Assembly (NCBI GenBank): GCA_018067045.1
Contig: JAGPVL010000027.1
Location: 1 to 64,000, forward strand
Source: Gammaproteobacteria bacterium
GTDB lineage: Bacteria; Pseudomonadota; Gammaproteobacteria; Pseudomonadales; Alcanivoracaceae
Length of the DNA stretch: 64,000 bases
Direction: 5' to 3'
The notes under the pieces are model-generated. The model was not told the origin of the DNA. It saw only the letters and a list, made by a program, of their open reading frames with translations, and did not search any database. Of the stretch, positions 53,813 to 63,581 are shown piece by piece (positions within the stretch are counted from its first letter, which is position 1; each line of letters opens with the position of its first letter). The position numbers and the translations under genes are program-made.

Positions 53813-55351
53813 ATGCGATCTGTGCAATTGCACGCCACTTTGCTGGCGCTTGTCCTGTTCGCGCTTGGCGCGGGGAGTGTTGTTTGGCAAGTCATGGTGC
53901 GCGATATTCCGTTAACGGAATCAGAGACGGATCCGGTCTGGATTGTTGATGCGCGGGTAGAGTTTGATGCGCGCAAAGGTTTTCCGGTTAAAGCGCAAAT
54001 GTTTGTCCCGCCGAGCGCTGATTTTGTCACGTTGAACGAAAGCTTTGTCTCGAATAATTACGGTGTAAACGTTAATAAGCTTGGTGATAATCGTCAGGTG
54101 ACGTGGTCAACGCGTCGCGCGGACGGCCATCAAGTTTTGTATTATCGGCTGGTGCTAACGCGTCGTTTTTCCATGACAGAAGAGAAGGCGCCGCCGGGAC
54201 CGCAATTTAGAAAGTCGGAGCCGCTGACTGGCGCGGAAGGCCTTGCTGCAGAGGCATTGCTGGCGCCGATCCGCGAGCAGTCGGCGGATGTTGAGACCTT
54301 TATTAGCGAAACGATTAATCGCGTCAATAACAGCACTAACGATAATGCACAGTTGTTGTTGCGCGGCGACTACTCGATAGAAAGTCGGGCACGTGTTGTT
54401 GATTTGCTTTTAGCCGCTGCACACATTCCTGCTGAGCCGGTTCACACGGTGCGCCTTGGCTTGCAGCAAGCGCAAGAGCCAGAGTTATGGCTGCGCAGCT
54501 ATAATGGTAAAAGCTGGCTGTATTTTAATCCGGATGATGGCGCTGAAGGTTTGCCGAGCGATCGATTGGTTTGGTGGTCGGGCGACAAGCCATTGGCCAA
54601 GCTGGAAGGCGGCCGTCGTTTACAGGTGAGCTTTAGCGTCAGTAAAAATGAAATGAGTGCGATTCAATTGGCGCAGTCAGTGCAGCCGCTACAGGATCGT
54701 TCCTTCTGGACATTGTCGTTATACGACTTGCCGTTGGAGGCTCAGCAGACCTTCCGCATTCTTATTATGTTGCCGTTTGGCGTTTTATTAATTTTATTTT
54801 TACGTAACCTAATTGGCTTGGAAACGTTGGGCACTTTTACTCCGGTGTTGGTGGCGTTAGCCTTTCGACAAACCGACATTATTTGGGGGATTGTGCTATT
54901 CACTGTCGTGACGGCGCTTGGTTTGTCGTTGCGTTCCTATCTTGAGCATCTGCGCCTGCAGTTGTTGCCACGTTTGTCGGTTGTTCTCACATTTGTGGTG
55001 ATACTGATTACCGTCATTAGCGTGTTAACGCATAAGTTGGGTTTGGAGCGAGGCGTTTCAGTGGCGCTATTCCCTATGGTTATTTTGACCATGGTGATCG
55101 AGCGTTTGTCAGTAGTCTGGGAAGAGCGTGGCGGTACGCATTCGATTAAAGTGGCGTTAGGCACATTGATTGCGGCAACGCTTGCGCATTTGTTAATGAC
55201 GCCTCCTGAGTTGGTGTATTTATTCTTTACCTTCCCGGGCATCTTGTTGGTGTTAGTGAGCGTGATGCTGTTGCTAGGCCATTATCGCGGCTATCGCTTG
55301 ACAGAATTGCGACGCTTTAAAGCACTGTTGCCATCCGGGAAGGACCAATAA
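53813..55351 (+). CDS. Inactive transglutaminase-like protein fused to seven TM helices
   Basis: The 512-residue protein has an N-terminal membrane anchor (LLALVLFALGAGSVVW), a transglutaminase-like periplasmic domain (about residues 100-290) and seven TM helices (about 320-500). The fused inactive transglutaminase/7TM family matches in order and size; I cannot find a clear Cys/His/Asp triad. It is three bases after the protease gene and overlaps the ATP-grasp gene by one base. It probably anchors or exports the modified peptide. Confidence 0.88.
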   Translation: MRSVQLHATLLALVLFALGAGSVVWQVMVRDIPLTESETDPVWIVDARVEFDARKGFPVKAQMFVPPSADFVTLNESFVSNNYGVNVNKLGDNRQVTWSTRRADGHQVLYYRLVLTRRFSMTEEKAPPGPQFRKSEPLTGAEGLAAEALLAPIREQSADVETFISETINRVNNSTNDNAQLLLRGDYSIESRARVVDLLLAAAHIPAEPVHTVRLGLQQAQEPELWLRSYNGKSWLYFNPDDGAEGLPSDRLVWWSGDKPLAKLEGGRRLQVSFSVSKNEMSAIQLAQSVQPLQDRSFWTLSLYDLPLEAQQTFRILIMLPFGVLLILFLRNLIGLETLGTFTPVLVALAFRQTDIIWGIVLFTVVTALGLSLRSYLEHLRLQLLPRLSVVLTFVVILITVISVLTHKLGLERGVSVALFPMVILTMVIERLSVVWEERGGTHSIKVALGTLIAATLAHLLMTPPELVYLFFTFPGILLVLVSVMLLLGHYRGYRLTELRRFKALLPSGKDQ

Positions 55352-56325
55352 TGCTTGGCCTAAAAACATGGCTGGCGTTGCGTTCTCGTGGTGTGCTGGG
55401 CATTAATCAGCGCAACGGGGATTTGGTGCTTAAGTATAATGCGCGGCACCTTTACCCACTTGTCGACGACAAATTAATTACCAAAGAACGGGCCATGGCT
55501 TCGGGCATGCGTGTGCCGGAACTGTATGGCGTTGTTAGTACCGAACAAGGCATCAAGGATCTTGGCGCGATGTTGCGGCCGCACGCGGACTTTGTCATTA
55601 AGCCGGCGCAGGGTGCAGGCGGCGATGGTGTTTTGGTGATTAATGATCGCTTTGAGGGGCTGTACCGCACCAGTGGCGGCAAGCTTCTTTCTTTGGACGA
55701 TCTTGAGTTTCATATATCGAGTATTTTGTCTGGAATTTACTCGCTTGGCGGCCACCGCGATTGCGCCATTATTGAGTATCGGGTCAAGCCGGACCCCGTT
55801 TTCTCTGCGATTAGCTTTGAAGGCGTGCCAGACATTCGCATTATTGTTTTACGCGGCTATCCGGTGATGGCGATGTTGCGATTGCCGACCCGCCAAAGCC
55901 ACGGTAAAGCAAATTTGCATCAAGGCGCTATTGGCGTTGGTGTTGATTTGGCGACGGGCATTACCGTCGGTGGCACATGGCATAACCTGAAGATTCAACG
56001 ACACCCCGATACGGCGAACCCTGTTTCAGGCGTACAGCTGCCGTACTGGGATGAGTTTATGCAGATGGCGAGCACCTGTTATGAACTGACAGGGCTGGGC
56101 TATTTGGGCGTCGATTTGGTGCTTGATGAGGCGCAGGGGCCGATGATTCTTGAGCTTAATGCGCGGCCTGGCTTGAATATTCAGATCGCTAACGATGCGG
56201 GTTTGATGGGACGTTGCCGCGATGTCGAGCAAGAGCTGGCCATGAGAGCGCCACGAGTCTGGGGTATTACGCCGCGTAAGCGCGTAGCCTGGTGCAAGCA
56301 GCGCTTTGCTGTCACCGACCAATAG
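55351..56325 (+). CDS. ATP-grasp alpha-L-glutamate ligase-like protein (RimK-related)
   Basis: The 324-residue cytosolic ligase has the ATP-grasp fold: D-F-V-I-K-P-A-Q-G-A-G-G-D-G-V at the ATP loop (about residue 75), R-I-I-V-L in the middle, and the metal-binding I-L-E-L-N-A-R-P-G-L near the C-terminus. RimK relatives add glutamate or similar residues to a C-terminus. The genomic trio with the protease and transglutaminase-7TM protein is conserved in gammaproteobacteria, but the substrate is unknown. Confidence 0.9.
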   Translation: MLGLKTWLALRSRGVLGINQRNGDLVLKYNARHLYPLVDDKLITKERAMASGMRVPELYGVVSTEQGIKDLGAMLRPHADFVIKPAQGAGGDGVLVINDRFEGLYRTSGGKLLSLDDLEFHISSILSGIYSLGGHRDCAIIEYRVKPDPVFSAISFEGVPDIRIIVLRGYPVMAMLRLPTRQSHGKANLHQGAIGVGVDLATGITVGGTWHNLKIQRHPDTANPVSGVQLPYWDEFMQMASTCYELTGLGYLGVDLVLDEAQGPMILELNARPGLNIQIANDAGLMGRCRDVEQELAMRAPRVWGITPRKRVAWCKQRFAVTDQ

Positions 56326-56452
56326 CCGTTACTGAAGCGGTCGTTACGAGTCCTAACACTTTGCTTACGAAACGATTTGTATTGTGCCGAGTCTTGAAGA
56401 CTCTGCGCTAAGCATTGTGCTATGTCGTGGCTTCCTGGTCAGGGGTGGTGGT

Positions 56453-58297
56453 ATGGGTGGTAGGTCATTGGATTCAGAGGTGTTACGTCGCTTTTTCTTT
56501 TTTAACTTCTGGATTTTTTTCGGAGTCATTCTGTTCGTGGCTTGGGGCGATATGCCGCCTATGGCGCTATCGTTTCTATTGTTGGCGTCGGCAGGTTATG
56601 CGTTCATTTATTTGGCACCTGTGTGGCTGCTGTCTCGCCTAGTACTGCTGCTGCCTAGCGGACGGATTCCGGCATTTTCTTTGGCTTGCCTGCTTAGTGC
56701 GGCGACGCTGTTCTTGTTATACCTCGATGGCTTCATTTATCACCTCTATGGATTCCACCTCAACGGTTTTGTCTGGAACCTGATGACAACATCGGGGGGC
56801 GTTGAATCTATGGGTGGCAGTGACGACACCGAGGTGGCCGTTGAGGTTGTGGTGGTTGCGCTGGTTGCGTTTCAAGCGGGCCTTTTCTGGTTGGCAGGGA
56901 AGTCGCTGCGACACCAATGGCTGCAATGGTTGCCCAAGGCGCGCTGGGCGGCGTTGGCTTTGCTTTTGTTAATGATTACAGAGCGTGGTGTGTATGGCGT
57001 GAGTCATTATACTGCGTATCGTCCGGTGTTGTTGGCGGCGCAGCATGTGCCTTTTTATATGCCCACTACCTTTCGTGGTTTTGCCAAGAAGATCGGTTTG
57101 CAGACTGGCCGCAATGTTTCCTTGTCGGTGGCTGAAGGAGGCAAGCTTAGTTACCCGCGGGCCCCATTAGTTGTAGCTGACGACTCGCAATCTTGGAATA
57201 TTGTTTGGATCGCTTGCGAATCCTTGCGAGCGGATATGTTGACGCCAGAAATTATGCCGAATTTGTGGCGATTCTCTGAGCGTGGACAACGTTTCACCAA
57301 TCATATTAGCGGCGGAAATGGCACCCGTATGGGGGTGTTTTCGATGTTTTATGGTTTGCCCGGCAGCTACTGGTTTTCGTTTATGGATGAGCGTCGCTCA
57401 CCTGCGTTGATCGATATGTTGCAGCAAAGGGATTATCAATTCGGTATTTACACCAGTGCCAAATTTACCTATCCCGAATTTGATAAAACGGTATGGGCGA
57501 GCATGCCGCAGGAATTCTTGCACGCGGACGATTCGGGTGTGGGCTGGGAACGTGATCGGCGCAATGCGGGCCGGATGATTGAGTTTATTGAAGGGGCTGA
57601 TCGGAACAAACCGTTTATGTCGTTTATGTTTTTTGAGTCGGCTCATGCGCGTTACTACTTTCCGCCAGAAAACGAGATCCGTAAGGATTTCTTAGCAGAC
57701 TTCAATTATGCGACGGTCGATATTGAGGAAAATATCGGCAAGATATTCAATCGATATATCAATGCAGCAAACCATCTTGATGGCCAGATTGGCCGTGTTA
57801 TTACCTCCCTCGAACAGCAGGGATTGTTAGATTCCACATTGATTGTGATTACCGGTGATCACGGCGAGGAGTTTATGGAACGCGGCCGCTGGGGGCACAA
57901 TTCTGAATTCCATAATGAACAAATTAATACGCCGCTTGTTTTGTTTGCTCCCGGCGTTTCGCCTGCGGTCATTGATGCGCCAACGAGTCATGTGGATTTG
58001 GCGCCGACCGTCATGTCGTTGCTAGGTGTGGTGAATCCGGCTTCTGATTATTCGACGGGTGTTAATTTATTGGACCCCATTCCTAATCGATATCGGTTGG
58101 TGGCCAGTTGGGATGCGCTTGGCTATGTCGGCTCTGACTATAAGGTGGCCATGCCGCTGGCAGCCGGCGGTGTTTTTGAAATGGCCGTGTCGACAGCGGA
58201 CGACATGCCGGTTGATGACGAGAGTGCGGTGATGGCGTTGTTGCAACCGAAGATGGCTGATGTGCTCAATGATATGTCAGCATTTTATCGGAAATAG
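56453..58297 (+). CDS. YejM/PbgA-like membrane sulfatase-fold protein
   Basis: The protein is about 614 residues. Five TM helices (about residues 13-175) match the DUF3413 part, followed by a periplasmic sulfatase/LtaS-fold domain with W-I-A-C-E-S-L-R-A-D-M-L, a GGNGTRMGVF loop holding the usual catalytic-Thr position, and V-I-T-G-D-H-G-E-E-F. In E. coli, YejM senses LPS and regulates LpxC. I prefer the ATG at 56453 before the first helix; a GTG at 56384 would add 23 residues. Confidence 0.85.
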   Translation: MGGRSLDSEVLRRFFFFNFWIFFGVILFVAWGDMPPMALSFLLLASAGYAFIYLAPVWLLSRLVLLLPSGRIPAFSLACLLSAATLFLLYLDGFIYHLYGFHLNGFVWNLMTTSGGVESMGGSDDTEVAVEVVVVALVAFQAGLFWLAGKSLRHQWLQWLPKARWAALALLLLMITERGVYGVSHYTAYRPVLLAAQHVPFYMPTTFRGFAKKIGLQTGRNVSLSVAEGGKLSYPRAPLVVADDSQSWNIVWIACESLRADMLTPEIMPNLWRFSERGQRFTNHISGGNGTRMGVFSMFYGLPGSYWFSFMDERRSPALIDMLQQRDYQFGIYTSAKFTYPEFDKTVWASMPQEFLHADDSGVGWERDRRNAGRMIEFIEGADRNKPFMSFMFFESAHARYYFPPENEIRKDFLADFNYATVDIEENIGKIFNRYINAANHLDGQIGRVITSLEQQGLLDSTLIVITGDHGEEFMERGRWGHNSEFHNEQINTPLVLFAPGVSPAVIDAPTSHVDLAPTVMSLLGVVNPASDYSTGVNLLDPIPNRYRLVASWDALGYVGSDYKVAMPLAAGGVFEMAVSTADDMPVDDESAVMALLQPKMADVLNDMSAFYRK

Positions 58298-58417
58298 GGG
58301 CTTCCAGGAGTGAGTGCTTTGACGTGGAGGGCGGCCTTGGTGACACTCTAACGCCGCGACCTTTCCGCTGGCAGGGCTCAAAGGGATAGCTCGAAAGGTG
58401 CGGGAAGCACGGCAGGT

Positions 58418-58426
58418 TGCTATACT
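58418..58426 (+). promoter_or_regulatory. Extended -10 promoter of the PP-loop/TusA pair
   Basis: TGCTATACT is a TGn extended -10 about 40 bp before the ATG at 58467. No clear -35 is seen. Confidence 0.45.
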
Positions 58427-58466
58427 GCGCGCCCGATTTCCTCATCTCAGCTAGTGGTCCACTCTC

Positions 58467-59558
58467 ATGTCTGGTGCAACGCAAACAGTTCCCCGCAGGG
58501 CAATTGCTCTGGTTTCCGGTGGTCTTGATTCTATGCTCGCCGTTAAGGTGATGCAGGATCAGGGTATCGAGGTTGAAGGGGTCAATTTTTACACTGGTTT
58601 TTGCGTTGAGGGACATACGCACGCTATCCGTGAAAAGGACAAGGACCGCGATAAGCGCAACAACGCGCTTTGGGTGGCTGAGCGCCTTGGCATTAAGCTG
58701 CACATCATTGATATCTCAGAAGAATATAAGGATGTCGTGCTCAACCCCAAGCATGGGTATGGCGCGCACATGAACCCCTGCCTGGACTGCAAAATTTTTA
58801 TGGTTGGTAAGGCCAACTTGATGCTGAACAAGGCCCGTGAGCTGGCAGCAGACAAGGGTTTTGATTTTGTTATTACGGGTGAGGTGGTTGGTCAGCGGCC
58901 GAAATCGCAGCGCAAAGAAACGTTGCCGATGATTGCCCGCGAGTCTGGGGCAGAGGATCGCTTGTTGCGGCCGTTGTGCGCGCATAACTTGCCAGAAACC
59001 TTGCCGGAGCGTGAAGGTTGGGTCGATCGTAGCCGTTTGCACGGTTTTCATGGCCGCAATCGCAAACCGCAGATGGCGTTAGCAGAACATTTTGGCTTGG
59101 ACGATTATGCTCAGCCCGCTGGCGGATGTTGCTTTTTGACCAACGAAACCTATTCGAAAAAGCTGGTGGATTTGTGGCAGGCGCGCGATAAACGCGATTA
59201 CGAGATGGACGACATCATGCTGCTCAAGGTCGGTCGTCATTTACGCCCACGTCCGCACTTCAAGCTGATTGTCAGTCGTGAGCATGGTGAGAATAACTTC
59301 CTCGAAGGTTATCGCTACCAATTTACCAGTATCCATTCCGTTAGCCACAACGGCCCGTTGGCGCTCATCGATGGACCGCTTGAGGGGCTTGAGGATGAGG
59401 AGCTGGCGGCCGCTATCGTGGCGCGTTATACCCAAGGTCGTAACGACAGTGAAGTGACGCTTGAAATCCGCAGCCCAGACGGTGTTTGTCGTCAGGTGAC
59501 GGTAGCACCGCTGGCGGCCTCGGCGATCTTGCCGGCGTGGCATGTGGGTGAGGCATGA
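58467..59558 (+). CDS. MnmA-like PP-loop protein with NFACT-like C-terminus (predicted tRNA-thiolation enzyme)
   Basis: The 363-residue cytosolic protein has the PP-loop S-G-G-L-D-S at about residues 17-22, the P-C-L-D-C pair (about residues 107-111), a G-E-V-V-G-Q-R-P motif and a G-G-C-C-F-L segment (about residue 219). A C-terminal basic domain is similar to the NFACT-like domain often attached to this family. It is annotated in many genomes as a tRNA methyltransferase or thiouridylase, but the C-x2-C pair plus PP-loop point to sulfur insertion. It overlaps the TusA-family gene by four bases, as if sulfur donor and acceptor were co-expressed. Confidence 0.8.
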   Translation: MSGATQTVPRRAIALVSGGLDSMLAVKVMQDQGIEVEGVNFYTGFCVEGHTHAIREKDKDRDKRNNALWVAERLGIKLHIIDISEEYKDVVLNPKHGYGAHMNPCLDCKIFMVGKANLMLNKARELAADKGFDFVITGEVVGQRPKSQRKETLPMIARESGAEDRLLRPLCAHNLPETLPEREGWVDRSRLHGFHGRNRKPQMALAEHFGLDDYAQPAGGCCFLTNETYSKKLVDLWQARDKRDYEMDDIMLLKVGRHLRPRPHFKLIVSREHGENNFLEGYRYQFTSIHSVSHNGPLALIDGPLEGLEDEELAAAIVARYTQGRNDSEVTLEIRSPDGVCRQVTVAPLAASAILPAWHVGEA

Positions 59559-59788
59559 GCGAGCGTCAGCATCTCGATGCGCGGCGGTTGTTGTGCCCGA
59601 TGCCGGTAATCAAGACGCAAAATCGCATTGCCGAGTTGCTGGCGGGAACGGAATTGGAAGTGCTCTGCACTGACCCTGGTGTGCTTCACGATATCCCCGC
59701 GTGGTGCCGTGTGAATGGCCATGAGGTGGTCGATAGTGGTCGCCGAGGTAATGAAATTTACGTGTTAATACGTGTGCAGCACGGTTAG
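59555..59788 (+). CDS. TusA/SirA-family sulfur carrier protein
   Basis: The 77-residue protein has the family motif L-D-A-R-R-L-L-C-P-M-P-V-I-K-T with the sulfur-carrying Cys (about residue 14) and the C-terminal beta-strand region. It accepts sulfur from a cysteine desulfurase and passes it on. The ATGA overlap with the PP-loop gene makes that enzyme the likely recipient; the true TusA for MnmA may be elsewhere. Confidence 0.88.
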   Translation: MSERQHLDARRLLCPMPVIKTQNRIAELLAGTELEVLCTDPGVLHDIPAWCRVNGHEVVDSGRRGNEIYVLIRVQHG

Positions 59789-59928
59789 ATCATCAAAAAG
59801 CCATTAATAAGCGTCGATAGAGCAAAATCTTAGTCAGCGCTAGTTGTATCCGACTCGCGGGACGTGGATGATATGCGTCCCTTTGGGGTTATGGCGTTGT
59901 TGTGGCCGCAATAGGTTATCGCTGCAAG

Positions 59929-59945
59929 CGCACCAATATGGTGCG
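59929..59945. promoter_or_regulatory. NtrC-binding palindrome upstream of glnA
   Basis: CGCACCAATATGGTGCG fits the NtrC consensus TGCACCAAAATGGTGCA at nearly all positions and lies about 120 bp upstream of the sigma-54 box, the usual enhancer distance. A weaker half match lies near 59960-59980. Confidence 0.8.
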
Positions 59946-60063
59946 ATCGTCTCGATAGGCGCATCATTTTGGCCCAGGCGAGCCGAGATTGAGTTTCAAA
60001 AAAGGTGCCGTTGGCGCCTTTGTTTAAGGCAGTTACCCAGTGTGGTGCATCTCTGAAAGTGCG

Positions 60064-60079
60064 TGGCACGCAAATTGCT
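60064..60079 (+). promoter_or_regulatory. Sigma-54 promoter of glnA
   Basis: TGGCACG-CAAA-TTGCT is a perfect match to the -24/-12 consensus, 77 bp before the glnA ATG. Confidence 0.9.
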
Positions 60080-60155
60080 GCTTCGCTGGGGCAACCTCGG
60101 TCAGGCAATTCTGATCGAATTAACATTCATGCTGTTCCCGGGAGGACGCAACACA

Positions 60156-61562
60156 ATGGCTGGCAAGACTCTCAAGCTGATCAAAGATAACGATGTCAAA
60201 TGGGTTGACCTGCGCTTCACCGATAGCCACGGTAAGGAGCAGCACGTCAGCATTCCAGCTACAGAAGTGGACGACGATTTCTTTGCCGAAGGCAAAATGT
60301 TCGACGGTTCTTCTATCGCTGGTTGGAAGGGTATTAACGAATCAGACATGATTCTGCTTCCAGATGATGAAGCTTCGGTTATCGACCCGTTTACCGATGC
60401 ATCGACGATTATCGTTCGTTGTAACATCGTCGAGCCTACCACTATGCAGGGCTATGACCGTGACCCACGCTCCATCGGTGCACGTGCAGAGGCATACCTG
60501 AAGTCTACCGGTATCGCGGATAGTGCCTTGTTTGGCCCAGAGCCAGAGTTCTTTGTGTTTGATTCCGTAAAATGGAAATCAGACATGCAGGGCGCGATGT
60601 ACGAAATCTATTCTGAAGAAGCGGCGTGGGTTTCTGGCGACGACTTCGAGCGTAATAACACCGGGCACCGTCCAGGCGTTAAAGGCGGTTACTTCCCAGT
60701 ACCACCAGTCGATAGCCTGCACGATCTGCGTGCTGCTATGTGTGACGCGATGGAGCAGATGGGCCTAGTGATCGAAGTGCACCACCACGAAGTGGGTACA
60801 GCGGGTCAGTGCGAAATCGGTGTTGGCGCAAATACGCTGGTGAAGAAGGCTGACGAAGTTCAGATCCTGAAGTACTGCGTACATAACGTTGCCCATGCGT
60901 ATGGCAAAACTTCTACCTTTATGCCGAAGCCTTTGATCGGTGATAACGGTTCTGGCATGCACGTTCACCAGTCGCTGAGCAAAGACGGCAAGAACCTGTT
61001 TGCGGGTGATGAGTACGGCGGCTTGTCTGAAATGGCACTGTTCTACATTGGCGGTATCATCAAGCACGCTCGCGCCTTGAACGCGTTAACCAATCCATCT
61101 ACCAACTCTTACAAGCGTTTGGTTCCTGGTTATGAAGCACCTGTTATGCTGGCGTACTCTGCCCGTAACCGTTCTGCATCTATCCGGATTCCATGGGTTT
61201 CTAGCCCGAAAGCGCGCCGTATTGAAACGCGTTTCCCTGATCCAGCGGCAAACCCTTACCTATGCTTCGCGGCATTGTTGATGGCTGGCCTAGACGGTAT
61301 CAAAAACAAGATTCACCCCGGCGAAGCGATGGATAAAGACTTGTATGACCTGCCAGCAGAAGAGGCCGCGTCGGTTCCAACTGTGGCGCATACACTGACC
61401 ATGGCACTGGATGACTTGGAAGCAGATCATGCTTTCTTGCTTGAAGGCGACGTGTTCACTAAGGATATGCTCGATGCGTACATTAGTCTCAAGCGTGCAG
61501 AAGTTGAGCGCTTGCACATGACTCCGCATCCAGTTGAGTTCGATATGTACTACTCTGTTTAA
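60156..61562 (+). CDS. glnA: Glutamine synthetase type I
   Basis: GlnA makes glutamine from glutamate, ammonia and ATP in a dodecamer. The 468-residue protein is full-length. It has M-F-D-G-S-S-I near the N-terminus, the [15 protein letters not shown] region, and an adenylylation loop that ends with the D-L-Y-D-L-P tyrosine. I use the ATG at 60156 with GGGAGG upstream; frames to 60063 are upstream sequence. Transcription is from the sigma-54 promoter under NtrC, and ntrB and ntrC follow further downstream. Confidence 0.98.
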   Translation: MAGKTLKLIKDNDVKWVDLRFTDSHGKEQHVSIPATEVDDDFFAEGKMFDGSSIAGWKGINESDMILLPDDEASVIDPFTDASTIIVRCNIVEPTTMQGYDRDPRSIGARAEAYLKSTGIADSALFGPEPEFFVFDSVKWKSDMQGAMYEIYSEEAAWVSGDDFERNNTGHRPGVKGGYFPVPPVDSLHDLRAAMCDAMEQMGLVIEVHHHEVGTAGQCEIGVGANTLVKKADEVQILKYCVHNVAHAYGKTSTFMPKPLIGDNGSGMHVHQSLSKDGKNLFAGDEYGGLSEMALFYIGGIIKHARALNALTNPSTNSYKRLVPGYEAPVMLAYSARNRSASIRIPWVSSPKARRIETRFPDPAANPYLCFAALLMAGLDGIKNKIHPGEAMDKDLYDLPAEEAASVPTVAHTLTMALDDLEADHAFLLEGDVFTKDMLDAYISLKRAEVERLHMTPHPVEFDMYYSV

Positions 61563-61600
61563 ACGCTTCGGCGCGGTAAAAGCGCCTGGTGTTTAGCAGG

Positions 61601-61630
61601 AAAAGGCCGCTGAAAAGCGGCCTTTTTTTT
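61601..61630 (+). terminator. glnA terminator
   Basis: AGGCCGCTGAAAAGCGGCCTTTTTTTT, 40 bp after the stop. It separates glnA from the DUF4124-like gene and makes ntrBC partly independent. Confidence 0.88.
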
Positions 61631-61689
61631 GTCTTAAACAAGGGTGACAATAAGAGCAAGAATGGGTCAGGACTATGGGAGAGCAGGCT

Positions 61690-62316
61690 ATGAAGATGGT
61701 ATTGCGGATTATGGCGTTGTGTTGTGTATTTCTAGCCGGAAGCGCTGCGGCAGACGATCATATGGACTCTGTTGTAGAGACCGGTGCGGATAACGCCAGT
61801 TCGGAGAGTGTCGTTTCGCAGGAGCCTCTGCGCATCTATAAGTCCGTTGGCAAAGATGGGGTGCCGAGTTTTTCGAGTGATTCTGTCGATGGAGCTGAGG
61901 AGATTGAGCTAAAGCCGTCCAATAGTGTCCGAATTACGCCGACAAAACCCTCGACCTTTGTGGTGCCAGAAGAGCCGGAAAAGAAGGACTATAAGGTTTC
62001 AATTTCGTCGCCGGAGAATGATAAGCACTATCATAATGATCCGAAACCGGTGCCGGTTGCCGTGTCTGTGTCACCCGCGCTGGAGCAAGGTTATAGCTTA
62101 GAGGTAACGGATAATGGCGCCTTGCTGGCCGATGCTAGTGGCAAATACGTGCTTGAGTTTCCTGAGCGTGGTGAGCATCGGCTCGTGGCGAGGGTAGTTG
62201 ACGACAAGGGTGAAGTGCTTGCTGAGTCTAAGGCGGTCACCATTTTTGTGCACAGGGTTAGCCAGCTGACGAATCCTCAGTTCTCTAAACCCAAGCCCAA
62301 GCCCAAAAACCGTTAA
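61690..62316 (+). CDS. DUF4124-like periplasmic protein
   Basis: The 208-residue protein has a signal peptide (VLRIMALCCVFLAGSAAA) and a DUF4124-like strand set (IYKSVGKDGVPSFSSD, about residues 48-63). Its C-terminal part resembles an Ig-like fold and it ends in a K-P tail. A gene like this sits between glnA and ntrB in Pseudomonas. Its function is not established. The start could also be ATG 61696, or 61675 upstream. Confidence 0.7.
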   Translation: MKMVLRIMALCCVFLAGSAAADDHMDSVVETGADNASSESVVSQEPLRIYKSVGKDGVPSFSSDSVDGAEEIELKPSNSVRITPTKPSTFVVPEEPEKKDYKVSISSPENDKHYHNDPKPVPVAVSVSPALEQGYSLEVTDNGALLADASGKYVLEFPERGEHRLVARVVDDKGEVLAESKAVTIFVHRVSQLTNPQFSKPKPKPKNR

Positions 62317-62347
62317 AGCCTCGATTAAGCAACTAGTGATCGAAAGG

Positions 62348-62363
62348 TGCACCAAAATGGTGC
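62348..62363. promoter_or_regulatory. NtrC palindrome before ntrB
   Basis: TGCACCAAAATGGTGC is a perfect NtrC consensus site, about 107 bp before the ntrB ATG. In enterics a site here lets NtrC control its own operon; activation or repression cannot be told from sequence. Confidence 0.85.
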
Positions 62364-62469
62364 CCGTATATGGGCGCCGACCTATAATTGCCCATTTTAG
62401 CCCTGTCGCAACGGTCTCGATGCCCAATATCGAGGCTGTTTGTGGCCTGAAAATTGCTTTTGACCGGAC

Positions 62470-63579
62470 ATGGGCATGACTCTCGTTTCAGAAAAATCGC
62501 TGCATCAGCGATTACTCGATAATTTGCGCACCGCGGTGCTGTTGCTAGACGGCAGCTTAGTGGTGCGTTATCTCAATCCGGCGGCGGAGGTATTGCTCGC
62601 CACCAGCGCAAGTCGATGCGTAGGGCAGGCGCTGCCAGAATATTTCTTTGCCGATGAAGATGTGCGCGGCGCGCTGGATAAGTGCATTCGCAAGGCGCAC
62701 CCCTTTACCCGTCGTGAAGCGCTATTGCATGTCTCACCAGGCAACGAGGTGGCAGTGGATTATAGCGTCAGCCAGTTAAATGATCCGGGCCAAGAGCCGA
62801 CGTTATTGGTTGAAATTCAACCGCTGGATCGGTTGTTGCGCATTACCCGTGAGGAGGCGTTGATTCATGCTCAGCAGGCGACGCGCGCGCTGGTGCGTGG
62901 GGTGGCTCATGAGATTAAAAACCCACTGGGAGGCATTCGTGGCGCTGCACAGCTTTTAGAGCGCGCACTACCTGACCCAGAGTTGGCCGAGTACACAAAG
63001 GTGATTATTCATGAGGCGGACCGCCTGAGAAATCTCGCCGACAGAATGCTTGGGCCAAGAAAGTTACCGAATTACACCGACGAAAATGTCCATGAATCAT
63101 TAGAGCACGTACGCCAATTGATGTTGGCGGAACTGCATCACGCAGTGGCTATCGACCGCGATTACGATCCGTCATTGCCTGAAATACCTGCAGATCGCGA
63201 CCAGCTTATTCAGGTGTTATTGAACTTGGTTCGCAACGCCGCGCAAGCATTGACCGAGCAAAAAGTTGAAGCGCCTCGTATTGCCTTGCGCACCCGCGCA
63301 TTGCGGCAATTTACTATTGGTATGCACCGACACCGTTTAGTGGCGCGTATTGATATTGAAGATAACGGCCCGGGAATACCTGAGGAGTTAAAAGAAACGT
63401 TGTTTTATCCAATGGTGAGCGGGCGAGCGAATGGTTCAGGTCTAGGCTTGTCCATCGCGCAAGCCATTATTAGCCAGCACCGAGGGTTGATCGAATGCGA
63501 AAGCGTCCCTGGAAAAACAGTTTTTAGTTTGTTGTTACCGATGGAGCCTGCATCGCCATCCGACGGAGAGAGTCACTAA
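62470..63579 (+). CDS. ntrB: Nitrogen regulation sensor histidine kinase NtrB
   Basis: NtrB phosphorylates or dephosphorylates NtrC according to P-II signals, in the cytosol. The 369-residue protein has a PAS domain (about residues 10-115), HisKA with V-A-H-E-I-K-N-P-L (His about residue 147), and HATPase_c with L-N-L-V-R-N-A-A-Q-A-L, D-N-G-P-G-I and G-S-G-L-G-L. Starts at 62470 or 62476 are both reasonable. The ntrC gene follows at once. Confidence 0.96.
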   Translation: MGMTLVSEKSLHQRLLDNLRTAVLLLDGSLVVRYLNPAAEVLLATSASRCVGQALPEYFFADEDVRGALDKCIRKAHPFTRREALLHVSPGNEVAVDYSVSQLNDPGQEPTLLVEIQPLDRLLRITREEALIHAQQATRALVRGVAHEIKNPLGGIRGAAQLLERALPDPELAEYTKVIIHEADRLRNLADRMLGPRKLPNYTDENVHESLEHVRQLMLAELHHAVAIDRDYDPSLPEIPADRDQLIQVLLNLVRNAAQALTEQKVEAPRIALRTRALRQFTIGMHRHRLVARIDIEDNGPGIPEELKETLFYPMVSGRANGSGLGLSIAQAIISQHRGLIECESVPGKTVFSLLLPMEPASPSDGESH

Positions 63580-63581
63580 TT

